A stretch of 15,221 nt of DNA, taken from assembly GCA_947570515.1 (NCBI GenBank), contig CANOUM010000022.1:1-15221 (forward strand), in the 5' to 3' direction. Made by a program: the position numbers and the translations under genes. The number at the start of each line of letters is the position of its first letter. Position 1 is the stretch's first letter. The DNA comes from an uncultured Clostridia bacterium (lineage in GTDB: Bacteria > Bacillota > Clostridia > Lachnospirales > Bianqueaceae). The notes under the pieces are model-generated. The model did not search any database. It was not told the origin of the DNA and saw only the letters and a program-made list of their open reading frames with translations. Shown here piece by piece: positions 1 through 6,923 of the stretch.

Positions 1-301
1 TGGATTCTTCAAATAAATCTCCAAGCCCTCTGCACACAATCAGACAAGGAATATCCGTCAAGAACAGCCTTTCAAACACATGTCTGCGATCCTCCTGACT
101 CAGCGATATCAGATAAGAATACTCCACTTTTCCAATCAGCTGCACTCGTTCGGAATCAAAATATTCATAATATCCCGTCAGCTGCAGCGCCGGCCGGTTC
201 AAATCCGAATGCAAGATCCATCGATCTTTCAAAGCAAGCCCCGGCGTCAGATTGACAAGCGAAAAGCGCTCCGCCATGCGCACCATTTCCACTGCGTACA
301 T
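1..301 (-). CDS. hprK: HPr kinase/phosphorylase, N-terminal part (cut by window edge)
   Basis: I translated this region directly on the minus strand. From an ATG at 301 an open frame of 100 codons runs off the left edge. The protein begins MYAVEMVRMAERFSLVNL and contains SDLNRPALQLTGYYEYF followed by ERVQLIGKVEYSYL. This matches the N-terminal domain of HPr kinase/phosphorylase, where 'SDLxRPGxxLxGYxxYF...RVQLxGxxE' is typical. The family phosphorylates and dephosphorylates Ser46 of HPr and so controls carbon catabolite repression in Firmicutes. The kinase domain with its P-loop lies outside the window. An AAAGGAAAG ribosome binding site lies 5 bases before the ATG; Met6 or Met9 are possible alternative starts. 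The gene begins about 20 bases after the terminator that closes the ATP synthase operon, and I see no clear promoter of its own in that gap. Identification is fairly firm although only the N-terminal third is visible. Confidence 0.85.
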   Translation of the reverse strand, partial: MYAVEMVRMAERFSLVNLTPGLALKDRWILHSDLNRPALQLTGYYEYFDSERVQLIGKVEYSYLISLSQEDRRHVFERLFLTDIPCLIVCRGLGDLFEES

Positions 302-321
302 TCAAACTTTCCTTTCTAAAA

Positions 322-351
322 AATAGCACCATCAAGAAAGATGGTGCTATT
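322..351 (-). terminator. Intrinsic terminator after the atp operon
   Basis: A perfect 12-bp inverted repeat (AATAGCACCATC / GATGGTGCTATT) with a 6-base loop is followed on the minus strand by a run of six T. It lies 19 bases after the atpC stop codon and just before hprK, so it should end the ATP synthase transcript. Confidence 0.85.
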
Positions 352-370
352 GACTTTTCAACAGATTCTT

Positions 371-781
371 TTACCGCTTCAGCTCCAGTCTCGTAAGTGA
401 GCGCATCAACGCCAGCTGCGCACGGCGCAAATCCAGATCGCGGTTTTCGCTTTTCTGCTCCAGGCGTTTCTCAGCTCGTTCTTTCGCCGCCTTCGCCCGT
501 TCTGCATCAATCTCCTCCGGCCATTCCGCAGACTCGGTAAGCACTGTCACTTGATCCGGCAAAATCTGAACAAATCCCTCATGGACAGCCGCCATTTTCT
601 GCGGTTCTTCCATCGTATGCTTCAAATAAAATACCGTCGAGTCGATGACAGTCGTAAGCGGAATGTGTCCCGCCAAGACTCCCAATTCTCCTTCAACCGA
701 CTGAAAAACGATCATCTCCACATCGTCTTCATAGAAGATCCGCTCCGGCGTTATAATTCGCAATTTAAACTGCTCTGCCAT
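371..781 (-). CDS. atpC: F-type ATP synthase epsilon subunit
   Basis: This is the epsilon subunit of the F1 central stalk. It links the gamma subunit to the c-ring and can inhibit ATP hydrolysis. The protein (136 aa) has the family layout: an N-terminal beta-sandwich starting MAEQFKLRIITPERIFYE, the conserved segment GELGVLAGHIPLTT, and a C-terminal two-helix part rich in Ala, Glu and Arg (about residues 87-136). I chose the ATG at 781 because a GAAGGG site lies 9 bases upstream. An in-frame ATG at 790 overlaps the atpD stop (ATGA) but would have the ribosome binding site directly against it. If that one is used, the protein gains three residues. Last gene of the atp operon, followed by a strong terminator. 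Confidence 0.95.
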   Translation of the reverse strand: MAEQFKLRIITPERIFYEDDVEMIVFQSVEGELGVLAGHIPLTTVIDSTVFYLKHTMEEPQKMAAVHEGFVQILPDQVTVLTESAEWPEEIDAERAKAAKERAEKRLEQKSENRDLDLRRAQLALMRSLTRLELKR

Positions 782-786
782 TAGGC

Positions 787-2169
787 TCATCCCTTCGCTT
801 TTTTCAGATGTTCATCAATTGTACCTGCCATAAGGAAGGCACTTTCCGGAATATCGTCATGCTTTCCTTCCAGAATCTCACGGAAGCCTCGGATTGTTTC
901 AGATAACGGCACATACACGCCTGGCTGCCCCGTAAAGTTTTCTGCCACATGGAAAGGCTGCGACAAGAAACGCTGCACCTTTCTGGCACGGCTGACCGTC
1001 AGCTTATCCTCTTCGGAAAGCTCATCCATACCCAGAATCGCAATGATATCCTGCAGCTCATTATAACGCTGCAAAATCGCCTGTACACTGCGAGCTGTTT
1101 CATAATGCTCTTCTCCGATCACCTTAGGATCCAAAATTCTGGAAGTGGAAGTCAGCGGATCCACCGCCGGATAAATTCCAAGTTCTACAATAGAACGTGA
1201 AAGAGCCGTCGTGGCATCCAGATGTGCAAAAGTCGTTGCCGGCGCCGGATCTGTAAAATCATCTGCCGGCACATACACAGCCTGAATCGAGGTAACAGAT
1301 CCGTTTTTGGTAGACGTAATTCTTTCCTGCAGAGCTCCTACTTCATTGGCCAGCGTAGGCTGATATCCTACAGCTGACGGCATGCGCCCCAGCAGTGCAG
1401 AAACCTCAGAACCAGCCTGAATAAAACGAAAGATATTATCAATGAAAAGAAGCACGTCCTGTCCGCTCTGATCACGAAAATACTCTGCCATTGTCAGTCC
1501 CGTCAGGCCCACGCGCATACGCGCTCCCGGCGGTTCATTCATCTGTCCGAATACCAGCGTCGTCTTATCCAGTACGCCGGATTCCTTCATTTCATAATAC
1601 AAGTCATTTCCTTCACGGGTTCTTTCTCCCACACCCGTAAACACGGAAAAGCCTCCATGCTCTGTGGCGATGTTGCGGATCAGCTCCATAATCAGCACTG
1701 TCTTGCCCACTCCGGCTCCGCCGAACAAGCCAATCTTTCCGCCTTTCGAATATGGGCACAAAAGGTCAACGACTTTAATTCCTGTTTCCAAAATTTCCGT
1801 TTCAGTCGACTGCTCCACAAATTCGGGAGCCTTGCGATGGATCGACCAGCGCTCCACGTCATCTGCCACCGGCTTTCCGTCAATTGGCTCTCCTGTTACA
1901 TTAAAGAGCCTGCCCAGCGTTGCCGTACCGACCGGCACCGTAATGGGATGACCGGTATCGATCGCTTCCATCCCCCGTTGCAGTCCATCAGTAGAACCCA
2001 TGGAGATACAGCGAACTACATCATCACCGGGATGCTGCGCCACCTCTGCAATCAGCTTGGTACCATCCGGCTTAGGAATCTCAATTGCATGATACAGCGC
2101 CGGCAAATGATCCGGACTAAACTGGATATCCAGCACTGCACCAATAATCTGCAAAATTTTACCGTGCAT
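787..2169 (-). CDS. atpD: F-type ATP synthase beta subunit (catalytic)
   Basis: This is the catalytic nucleotide-binding subunit of F1, of normal length (460 aa). Walker A is GGAGVGKT at residues 150-157. The GERTREGND segment follows at 181-189, with Glu182 in the position of the catalytic glutamate. The Walker B aspartate is at about 244 in VLLFIDNIFRF. The DELSEED lever sequence at 382-388, which contacts gamma, is perfectly conserved. The N-terminus MHGKILQIIGAVLDIQF is typical of the family, and the DLLCPYSKGGK stretch before the P-loop is a small variation on the usual DLLAPYxKGGK. An AGGAG site lies 9 bases before the ATG. The gene starts 12 bases after atpG, and its end abuts atpC. 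There is no sign of damage. Confidence 0.98.
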   Translation of the reverse strand: MHGKILQIIGAVLDIQFSPDHLPALYHAIEIPKPDGTKLIAEVAQHPGDDVVRCISMGSTDGLQRGMEAIDTGHPITVPVGTATLGRLFNVTGEPIDGKPVADDVERWSIHRKAPEFVEQSTETEILETGIKVVDLLCPYSKGGKIGLFGGAGVGKTVLIMELIRNIATEHGGFSVFTGVGERTREGNDLYYEMKESGVLDKTTLVFGQMNEPPGARMRVGLTGLTMAEYFRDQSGQDVLLFIDNIFRFIQAGSEVSALLGRMPSAVGYQPTLANEVGALQERITSTKNGSVTSIQAVYVPADDFTDPAPATTFAHLDATTALSRSIVELGIYPAVDPLTSTSRILDPKVIGEEHYETARSVQAILQRYNELQDIIAILGMDELSEEDKLTVSRARKVQRFLSQPFHVAENFTGQPGVYVPLSETIRGFREILEGKHDDIPESAFLMAGTIDEHLKKAKG

Positions 2170-2181
2170 ATTGGTTTTCTC

Positions 2182-3048
2182 CTATTCTAACGCCGCAGCG
2201 CCATTGATAATTTCCGTCAGCTCCTGCGTAATATGTCCCTGTCTGGCTCGATTATACTGGAGCGTTAAACGGTCGATAATATCGCCTGCATTATCCGTAG
2301 CCGCATCCATGGCTGTCATACGCGCCCCCTGCTCACTGGCAGCTGCTTCTGCTAATGCGCCATGCAGGACACCGGAAATATATAGCGGCATAATCCTTGC
2401 CATTACCTCTTCCGCTCCCGGTTCATAATTCATAGAAATCGGCTCTTCCTCAGCTTGAAAATCCTCTTGATTCAGAGGAAACAGCTGTATAAGCTGAGGA
2501 GTCTGACTGAGCGTATTTTGAAAGGCTGTATAAGCAATGCGCACACCGCTTACCTTTCCCTCTGTATAAAGTCCCATCACATAACGGGAGATTCGATTGA
2601 TCTGCGCCATCTGCGGTGCTTCTCCATCCTGATCAAAATGAGCATCCACCTGATAGCCTCTGCGCTCAAAATATTCTCGTCCGCGTTTGCCGATTGTGAT
2701 AATCAGCGCCTGATCCTTTTCTGCAATTTCACTTTCCAGCAGACGGCAAATATTAGCATTGTAGCCGCCTGCCAATCCGCGGTCAGCCGTGATCAGAACA
2801 TATGCCATCGGCATATTTTCGGCGCCAGCCGGTGCAGAAAAGCCTGCCAGCGTACTCACATCCTCTGTCGATGCCTGCAAAATGGAACATACCGTTTGAT
2901 ATACCCTGTTAAAATACGGACGCCCTTCTTCGGCAATTCCCCGGATTTTTTGAAGCTTGGCTGTGGATACCAGCTTCATTGCTCTGGTAATTTGCTGTGT
3001 TCCGGAAATACTGCGAATCCGAAGCTGAATTTCTCTGGTATTAGCCAT
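2182..3048 (-). CDS. atpG: F-type ATP synthase gamma subunit
   Basis: Gamma is the rotor shaft that turns inside the alpha3beta3 hexamer. The 288-aa protein shows the two conserved terminal helices of the family. The N-terminal one contains REIQLRIRSISGTQQITRAM and continues into KLVSTAKLQKIR. The C-terminal one contains ARMTAMDAATDNAGDII and then LTLQYNRARQGHITQEL. The central Rossmann-like part includes ITADRGLAGGYNANI, the usual 'DRGLCGxxN' region. The start ATG has AAGGAGG 6 bases upstream. The gene lies between atpA (30-base gap) and atpD (12-base gap), the standard position. Confidence 0.97.
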   Translation of the reverse strand: MANTREIQLRIRSISGTQQITRAMKLVSTAKLQKIRGIAEEGRPYFNRVYQTVCSILQASTEDVSTLAGFSAPAGAENMPMAYVLITADRGLAGGYNANICRLLESEIAEKDQALIITIGKRGREYFERRGYQVDAHFDQDGEAPQMAQINRISRYVMGLYTEGKVSGVRIAYTAFQNTLSQTPQLIQLFPLNQEDFQAEEEPISMNYEPGAEEVMARIMPLYISGVLHGALAEAAASEQGARMTAMDAATDNAGDIIDRLTLQYNRARQGHITQELTEIINGAAALE

Positions 3049-3078
3049 GCTTACCTCCTTCTGTTTTTATGATGCCCT

Positions 3079-4590
3079 TCATCCTTTTAAAAACTGATTG
3101 CGATAAGCTTCGATGGCCTGCTGGAGCTCTTGTTCAATTTCCGGTGATAATATCTTTTCTTTTGTAAGAGCCTGAGCAATTTGCGGATGCTGTTCATCAC
3201 AATATGCCAGCAATCCTTTTTCAAACTCCAGAATCTGCTCCACCGGAATCTCCTCTAAATACCGTTTCGTCATAGCATACAGGGTAATCACCTGATGCTC
3301 AACCGATATGGGCTGATACTGCGGCTGCTTAAGCACCTCTACAATCCGTTTTCCATGCTCCAGACGGCTCAGCGTATCCTGATCCAGCTCGGAACCGAAC
3401 TGAGAGAAGGATTCCAGCTCACGATACTGCGCCAGCTCTGCACGCAGCGAGCCGGATACCTTTTTCATAGCCTTAATCTGAGCTGCACCGCCCACACGCG
3501 ATACAGACAGACCCGCATTGATAGCGGGACGTACGCCCTGATTGAAAAGCTGCGTTTCCAGATAAATCTGACCATCGGTAATAGAAATAACATTTGTAGG
3601 AATATAAGCCGATACGTCGCCGGCCTGCGTTTCAATAATCGGCAGTGCTGTCAAAGAGCCGCCGCCAAGCTCATCGCTCAGTTTAGATGCTCTTTCCAGC
3701 AGCCGGGAATGCAGATAGAATACATCACCCGGATATGCCTCTCGTCCCGGCGGACGCTTTAGAAGCAGGGACATGGCCCGATAGGCCACAGCATGTTTGG
3801 ACAGATCATCATAAACAACCAAAACATCCTTGCCGGCTTCCATCCATTCTTCGCCGATGGCGCATCCGCTATAGGGCGCTAAATACTGCAGCGGCGCCAG
3901 CTCGCTGGCTGTAGCTGCTACAACCGTTGTATAATCCATGGCTCCATGCTCTTCCAGATTCTTTACGAGCTGCGCCACTGTACTAGCTTTCTGACCAATC
4001 GCTACATAAATACACAATACATTTTTTCCTCTTTGGTTGATGATCGCATCCAGCGCAATCGCTGTTTTACCGGTCTGCCTATCTCCGATAATCAGCTCAC
4101 GCTGACCGCGCCCAATCGGAACCATAGAATCAATAGCCTTAATTCCTGTCTGCAGAGGTGTATCTACTGATTTTCTTTCTAATACGCCATGTGCAACACG
4201 CTCTACCGGTCTGGTTTTGTCCGTCAGAATCGGACCCTTTCCATCAATCGGCTGTCCAAGTGCATTCACTACGCGGCCGATCATACTATCGCCAACCGGC
4301 ACCTCTGCTACGCGCCCGGTACGTTTTACCAGATCGCCCTCTTTAATCTGACTGTCATCGCCAAGCAACACGGCGCCAACATTATCTTCTTCTAAATTAA
4401 GCACCATCCCCATGATGCCGCCAGGCAGTTCAAGCAACTCGCCGGCCATGGCATTGGCAAGGCCAAAAATACGCGCAATTCCATCGCCGACTTCCAAAAT
4501 CGTGCCGACCTCATCCATCGTGGCCTGATTACTGTAGCCTTCGATCTCTTTGCGTATGATGGCGCTAATCTCTTCTGGTCGTAAACTCAC
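3079..4590 (-). CDS. atpA: F-type ATP synthase alpha subunit
   Basis: Alpha is the regulatory, non-catalytic nucleotide-binding subunit of F1. At 503 aa the length is normal. Walker A is GDRQTGKT at 169-176, with Gln172 as expected for alpha. The Walker B region is VLVVYDDLS at about 261-269, and PAINAGLSVSRVGGAAQ carries the arginine finger that reaches into the catalytic site on beta. The start codon is GTG at 4590: an AGGAGG site lies 7 bases upstream, the next codons read SLRPEEISAIIRKEI, a classic alpha N-terminus, and the GTGA overlaps the atpH stop. This coupling suggests translational re-initiation from atpH. Confidence 0.98.
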   Translation of the reverse strand: MSLRPEEISAIIRKEIEGYSNQATMDEVGTILEVGDGIARIFGLANAMAGELLELPGGIMGMVLNLEEDNVGAVLLGDDSQIKEGDLVKRTGRVAEVPVGDSMIGRVVNALGQPIDGKGPILTDKTRPVERVAHGVLERKSVDTPLQTGIKAIDSMVPIGRGQRELIIGDRQTGKTAIALDAIINQRGKNVLCIYVAIGQKASTVAQLVKNLEEHGAMDYTTVVAATASELAPLQYLAPYSGCAIGEEWMEAGKDVLVVYDDLSKHAVAYRAMSLLLKRPPGREAYPGDVFYLHSRLLERASKLSDELGGGSLTALPIIETQAGDVSAYIPTNVISITDGQIYLETQLFNQGVRPAINAGLSVSRVGGAAQIKAMKKVSGSLRAELAQYRELESFSQFGSELDQDTLSRLEHGKRIVEVLKQPQYQPISVEHQVITLYAMTKRYLEEIPVEQILEFEKGLLAYCDEQHPQIAQALTKEKILSPEIEQELQQAIEAYRNQFLKG

Positions 4591-5147
4591 CTTGCTACCT
4601 CCTGACTAATCTTCTTTTGAAGTAAGTCCTTCTTCATATTTTGAAGCTTTGTGCGAAGAGAATTATCAAAAACCTGATCACCGACGCGTACTACAAGCCC
4701 GCCGATTAGCTCAGGACTGACCTCCGTACGCAGAATCACCTGACGCTTAAGCGCCTTTTCCAGCGCTGTCTGAATCTGCTGTTCATCCTCCTGCGTCAAT
4801 GCCGCAGCACTTTTCACACTGACCTCGGCCACTCTTGCTTCTTCTCGATAAAGCCTTTGGTATTCCCTCAAAATTTCGGGCAGATATAAAATCCGCCCTT
4901 TATCAACCAACAAATATAAAAGCCCCAGCATAGACTCTGAAATGCTGTCCTCTGCAATTGCCTTCAGCACTTGCTTCTTCTCTTCCTTCGGCATATTGGG
5001 AAGCAGCAGCATATGCTCTAATTGGGGCTGACTTTCAAAAGTCTGCTTAACCCAGCTTACATCAGCCTGCATGGCTTCCAGATTTTTCCGGTTCTGAGCC
5101 AGATCAAACAGCGCCTTTGCATATCGCTTTGCAATTATTGACGCCAA
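4587..5147 (-). CDS. atpH: F-type ATP synthase delta subunit (OSCP-like)
   Basis: Delta sits on top of F1 and ties it to the b-subunit stalk. The 186-aa protein has the helical N-terminal domain (MASIIAKRYAKALFDLA) and the conserved C-terminal signature ELIGGLVVRVGDQVFDNS with SLRTKLQNMKK. The start appears to be a TTG codon at 5147: GGAGGAGG lies 4 to 7 bases upstream, and no in-frame ATG nearby would keep the conserved first helix. It overlaps the end of atpF by 13 bases, and its own stop overlaps the atpA start. The weak TTG codon may lower yield, fitting a subunit present once per complex; that point is inference. Confidence 0.95.
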   Translation of the reverse strand: MASIIAKRYAKALFDLAQNRKNLEAMQADVSWVKQTFESQPQLEHMLLLPNMPKEEKKQVLKAIAEDSISESMLGLLYLLVDKGRILYLPEILREYQRLYREEARVAEVSVKSAAALTQEDEQQIQTALEKALKRQVILRTEVSPELIGGLVVRVGDQVFDNSLRTKLQNMKKDLLQKKISQEVAR

Positions 5148-5677
5148 TCTGCCTCCTCCATTTCCTTTACGGCCTGATCCAAAAGCCGCTTTTGATCTTC
5201 CGGCGTGGTAGAATGCTGCATCAGCTTTTCTGCCATAGCCGATGCAAGCTGCACCGTTTCCTGTTTCAGCTCATCTCTCATCTTGTCGCGCTCCTGCGTA
5301 ATATCACGCTGCGCTCTCTCCCTGATCCGATCCGCCTCACCGTGTGCTTTCTCTACAATCGCCGCCTCTTTTTGCAGCGCATCTTTATGTGTCTTTGCCA
5401 GGATGTCCTCCCGCTCCTTCATGACTCCGCCCAGCTTCGCTTCATATTCTTCTTTTAAAAGCTGCGCTTCTTTTTTCTGCGCCTCCGCGCTGTCGATATT
5501 GCTTTGAATCGCCTCCCGGCGTTTCTGCAATATATTCAAAACCGGCTTAAATACCAGTTTGCCCAGCACAAAGAACATGATCAAAATCATGATCGCATGA
5601 AAAAGCATCTGCAAAGGCAAGGCCTCAAAGTCGATGATATACGAATCCTCCACCGCCAGCCATATGGTTTGAAGCAT
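5135..5677 (-). CDS. atpF: F-type ATP synthase b subunit (peripheral stalk)
   Basis: Subunit b is the membrane-anchored stator stalk. The 180-aa protein has a short N-terminal segment, one membrane helix at about residues 20-42 (MLFHAIMILIMFFVLGKLVF), and then a long, charged, alanine- and glutamate-rich coiled coil to the end. The family-typical K-P-V-L-x-x-L-x-x-R-R follows the membrane helix. The best start is the ATG at 5677, with GGAGG 8 bases upstream. The TTG at 5692 would extend the frame by five residues, but it overlaps that ribosome binding site, so I reject it. Only one b gene is present, with no separate b' gene, as expected for a heterotrophic Firmicute. Confidence 0.95.
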   Translation of the reverse strand: MLQTIWLAVEDSYIIDFEALPLQMLFHAIMILIMFFVLGKLVFKPVLNILQKRREAIQSNIDSAEAQKKEAQLLKEEYEAKLGGVMKEREDILAKTHKDALQKEAAIVEKAHGEADRIRERAQRDITQERDKMRDELKQETVQLASAMAEKLMQHSTTPEDQKRLLDQAVKEMEEADWRQ

Positions 5678-5697
5678 TCTGATTTCCTCCAAACGTC

Positions 5698-5988
5698 TTA
5701 TTTAAACAAATTCATATACTTGGATACCAGCGGATTTGCAAATACCAGCATGATAGCAATAAACAAGCTGTAAATACCGGTGGTCTCTGCAACAGCGGCG
5801 CCCATCAGCATCGTTCTGGTAATCGTACCGGCAGCACCCGGCTGGCGAGATACACCCTCTGCGCCTTTACCGGCAGCAAAACCCTGACCAATACCAGGTC
5901 CCAAACCTGCAATCATTGCAATGCCTGCGCCAATTGCGGAACATCCCAAAATTAATGCTGCGCCCTGTTCCAAACTATACTCTGCCAT
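5698..5988 (-). CDS. atpE: F-type ATP synthase c subunit, Na+-type signature
   Basis: Subunit c forms the rotating ion-binding ring in the membrane. The 96-aa protein is a two-helix hairpin. Helix 1 holds IAGLGPGIGQGFAAGKGAEG; the polar loop holds SRQPGA; helix 2 holds GAAVAETTGIYSLFIAIM. The ion-binding glutamate is Glu68. Pro31, Gln35, Val66, Thr69, Thr70 and Tyr73 match the known pattern of Na+-binding c-rings (in Ilyobacter tartaricus Pro28, Gln32, Val63, Ser66, Thr67, Tyr70), with Thr in place of Ser66. Coupling to Na+ is therefore likely but inferred. A very strong AAGGAGGA site lies 8 bases before the ATG, after a 115-base gap with two hairpins. Confidence 0.97.
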   Translation of the reverse strand: MAEYSLEQGAALILGCSAIGAGIAMIAGLGPGIGQGFAAGKGAEGVSRQPGAAGTITRTMLMGAAVAETTGIYSLFIAIMLVFANPLVSKYMNLFK

Positions 5989-5996
5989 ATTATTTA

Positions 5997-6004
5997 TCCT
6001 CCTT
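5997..6004 (-). promoter_or_regulatory. Strong ribosome binding site of atpE
   Basis: AAGGAGGA lies 8 bases before the atpE ATG, in an AT-rich context (AAGGAGGATAAATAAT). It is among the best Shine-Dalgarno matches in the operon and lies directly after a stable GC hairpin. It fits the need for many c subunits per complex. Confidence 0.75.
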
Positions 6005-6012
6005 GTTTTTTA

Positions 6013-6027
6013 GCCGGCATTGCCGGC
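6013..6027 (-). other. GC hairpin just upstream of the atpE ribosome binding site
   Basis: GCCGGC / GCCGGC form a 6-bp all-GC stem with a 3-base loop, ending 8 bases before the AAGGAGGA of atpE. On the minus strand it is followed by TAAAAAAC, not a T-run, so it does not look like a terminator. A role in mRNA processing, stability or in keeping the atpE start open is inference. Confidence 0.5.
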
Positions 6028-6087
6028 AACATAACATATATTCTTTCAAGGCTGCTCGGCCCCAAAATTCTAATGAATGATGATCCG

Positions 6088-6103
6088 GTTCGGCGTGCCG
6101 AAC
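6088..6103 (-). other. Hairpin immediately after the atpB stop codon
   Basis: GTTCGGC and GCCGAAC form a 7-bp near-perfect palindrome (2-base centre) starting directly at the end of atpB. It has no following T-run. It may protect or process the transcript between atpB and atpE; this is inference. Confidence 0.4.
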
Positions 6104-6877
6104 TTATTCCATCGCACCGCTCACATAAATCATACTGAGCATGACAAAAATGTAGCTTTGCAGTACGCCTGCAAACAGATCAAAATAGAAATGAAGCGGC
6201 GGCGTAAACACATACGCTACATAAGGAAGCAGCGCATAAATAAGACCCATAATAATCGTGCCGGCCAGCAGATTTCCCATCAGACGGAAGCTCAGCGAAA
6301 CCGGATTCGCTACTTCACCGATCAAATTGATCGGCGTTAATAAAGCAACAGGCTCCGTGAGCGCCTTCAGCCATCCCTTTACGCCCTTTGCCTTAATGGC
6401 AAAGCCCTGTGTCATAAAGAATGTAATGAGCGCCATGCTCAGCGTAACTGCGAGGTCTGCTGTCGGCGGCCGCATAAAGCTGATAGTAATCCCTCCTGCA
6501 CCATTAGGCACAAACCATACCAGCATACCGGCCAGATTGCATATCAAAATATAAAACATAAAACAGCCGTAGAAAGACGTGAACCCTGCATTTTGCTTTC
6601 CCATGGTATCAATTGTATTTTTATGCAGAAACTCAACGGCCATTTCCAGCAGATTCATAAACCCCTTCGGCGGTTTCAGCGGATCCACTTTTTTCAATTT
6701 AAAATGAATAATGACGGCAAAGATAATCAAAAAAATACAAATCCACATGGCGTACCACAGAGAATTGGTAAATGCAAATTCTAAATTGCCAATCTGAATT
6801 CGTTTTAATACATGGATATTAAAATCCATTTCTTCCTCGCCGGCAGCTGCCAGCCAAAGCAATCTGTTAAGATTCAT
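6104..6877 (-). CDS. atpB: F-type ATP synthase a subunit (ion channel of the stator)
   Basis: Subunit a provides the ion half-channels next to the c-ring. The 257-aa protein has five to six hydrophobic membrane segments. The essential stator arginine is Arg198 in PVSLSFRLMGNLLAG, and the preceding INLIGEVANP segment is family-typical. The last helices contain FDLFAGVLQSYIFVMLS, also a strong a-subunit signature. The ATG at 6877 has GGAGG 5 bases upstream. An internal Met17, preceded by a GGCGAGGAAG stretch, is a weaker alternative and would remove the short hydrophobic start LLWLAAAG. It lies 46 bases after the subunit I gene and 115 bases before atpE. Confidence 0.96.
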   Translation of the reverse strand: MNLNRLLWLAAAGEEEMDFNIHVLKRIQIGNLEFAFTNSLWYAMWICIFLIIFAVIIHFKLKKVDPLKPPKGFMNLLEMAVEFLHKNTIDTMGKQNAGFTSFYGCFMFYILICNLAGMLVWFVPNGAGGITISFMRPPTADLAVTLSMALITFFMTQGFAIKAKGVKGWLKALTEPVALLTPINLIGEVANPVSLSFRLMGNLLAGTIIMGLIYALLPYVAYVFTPPLHFYFDLFAGVLQSYIFVMLSMIYVSGAME

Positions 6878-6923
6878 CCTTTCCTCCTGCTATCATGCCT
6901 TGCAATGATGTAACATTATAATT

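Noticed and set aside
1657..2190. 177-codon open frame on the plus strand, opposite atpD
   Set aside because: It lies wholly antisense to the highly conserved beta subunit, has no ribosome binding site, and its translation resembles no family. It is a by-product of codon bias.
2455..3072. 205-codon open frame on the plus strand, opposite atpG
   Set aside because: Antisense to the intact gamma gene, Cys/His/Leu-rich nonsense composition, and no start signal.
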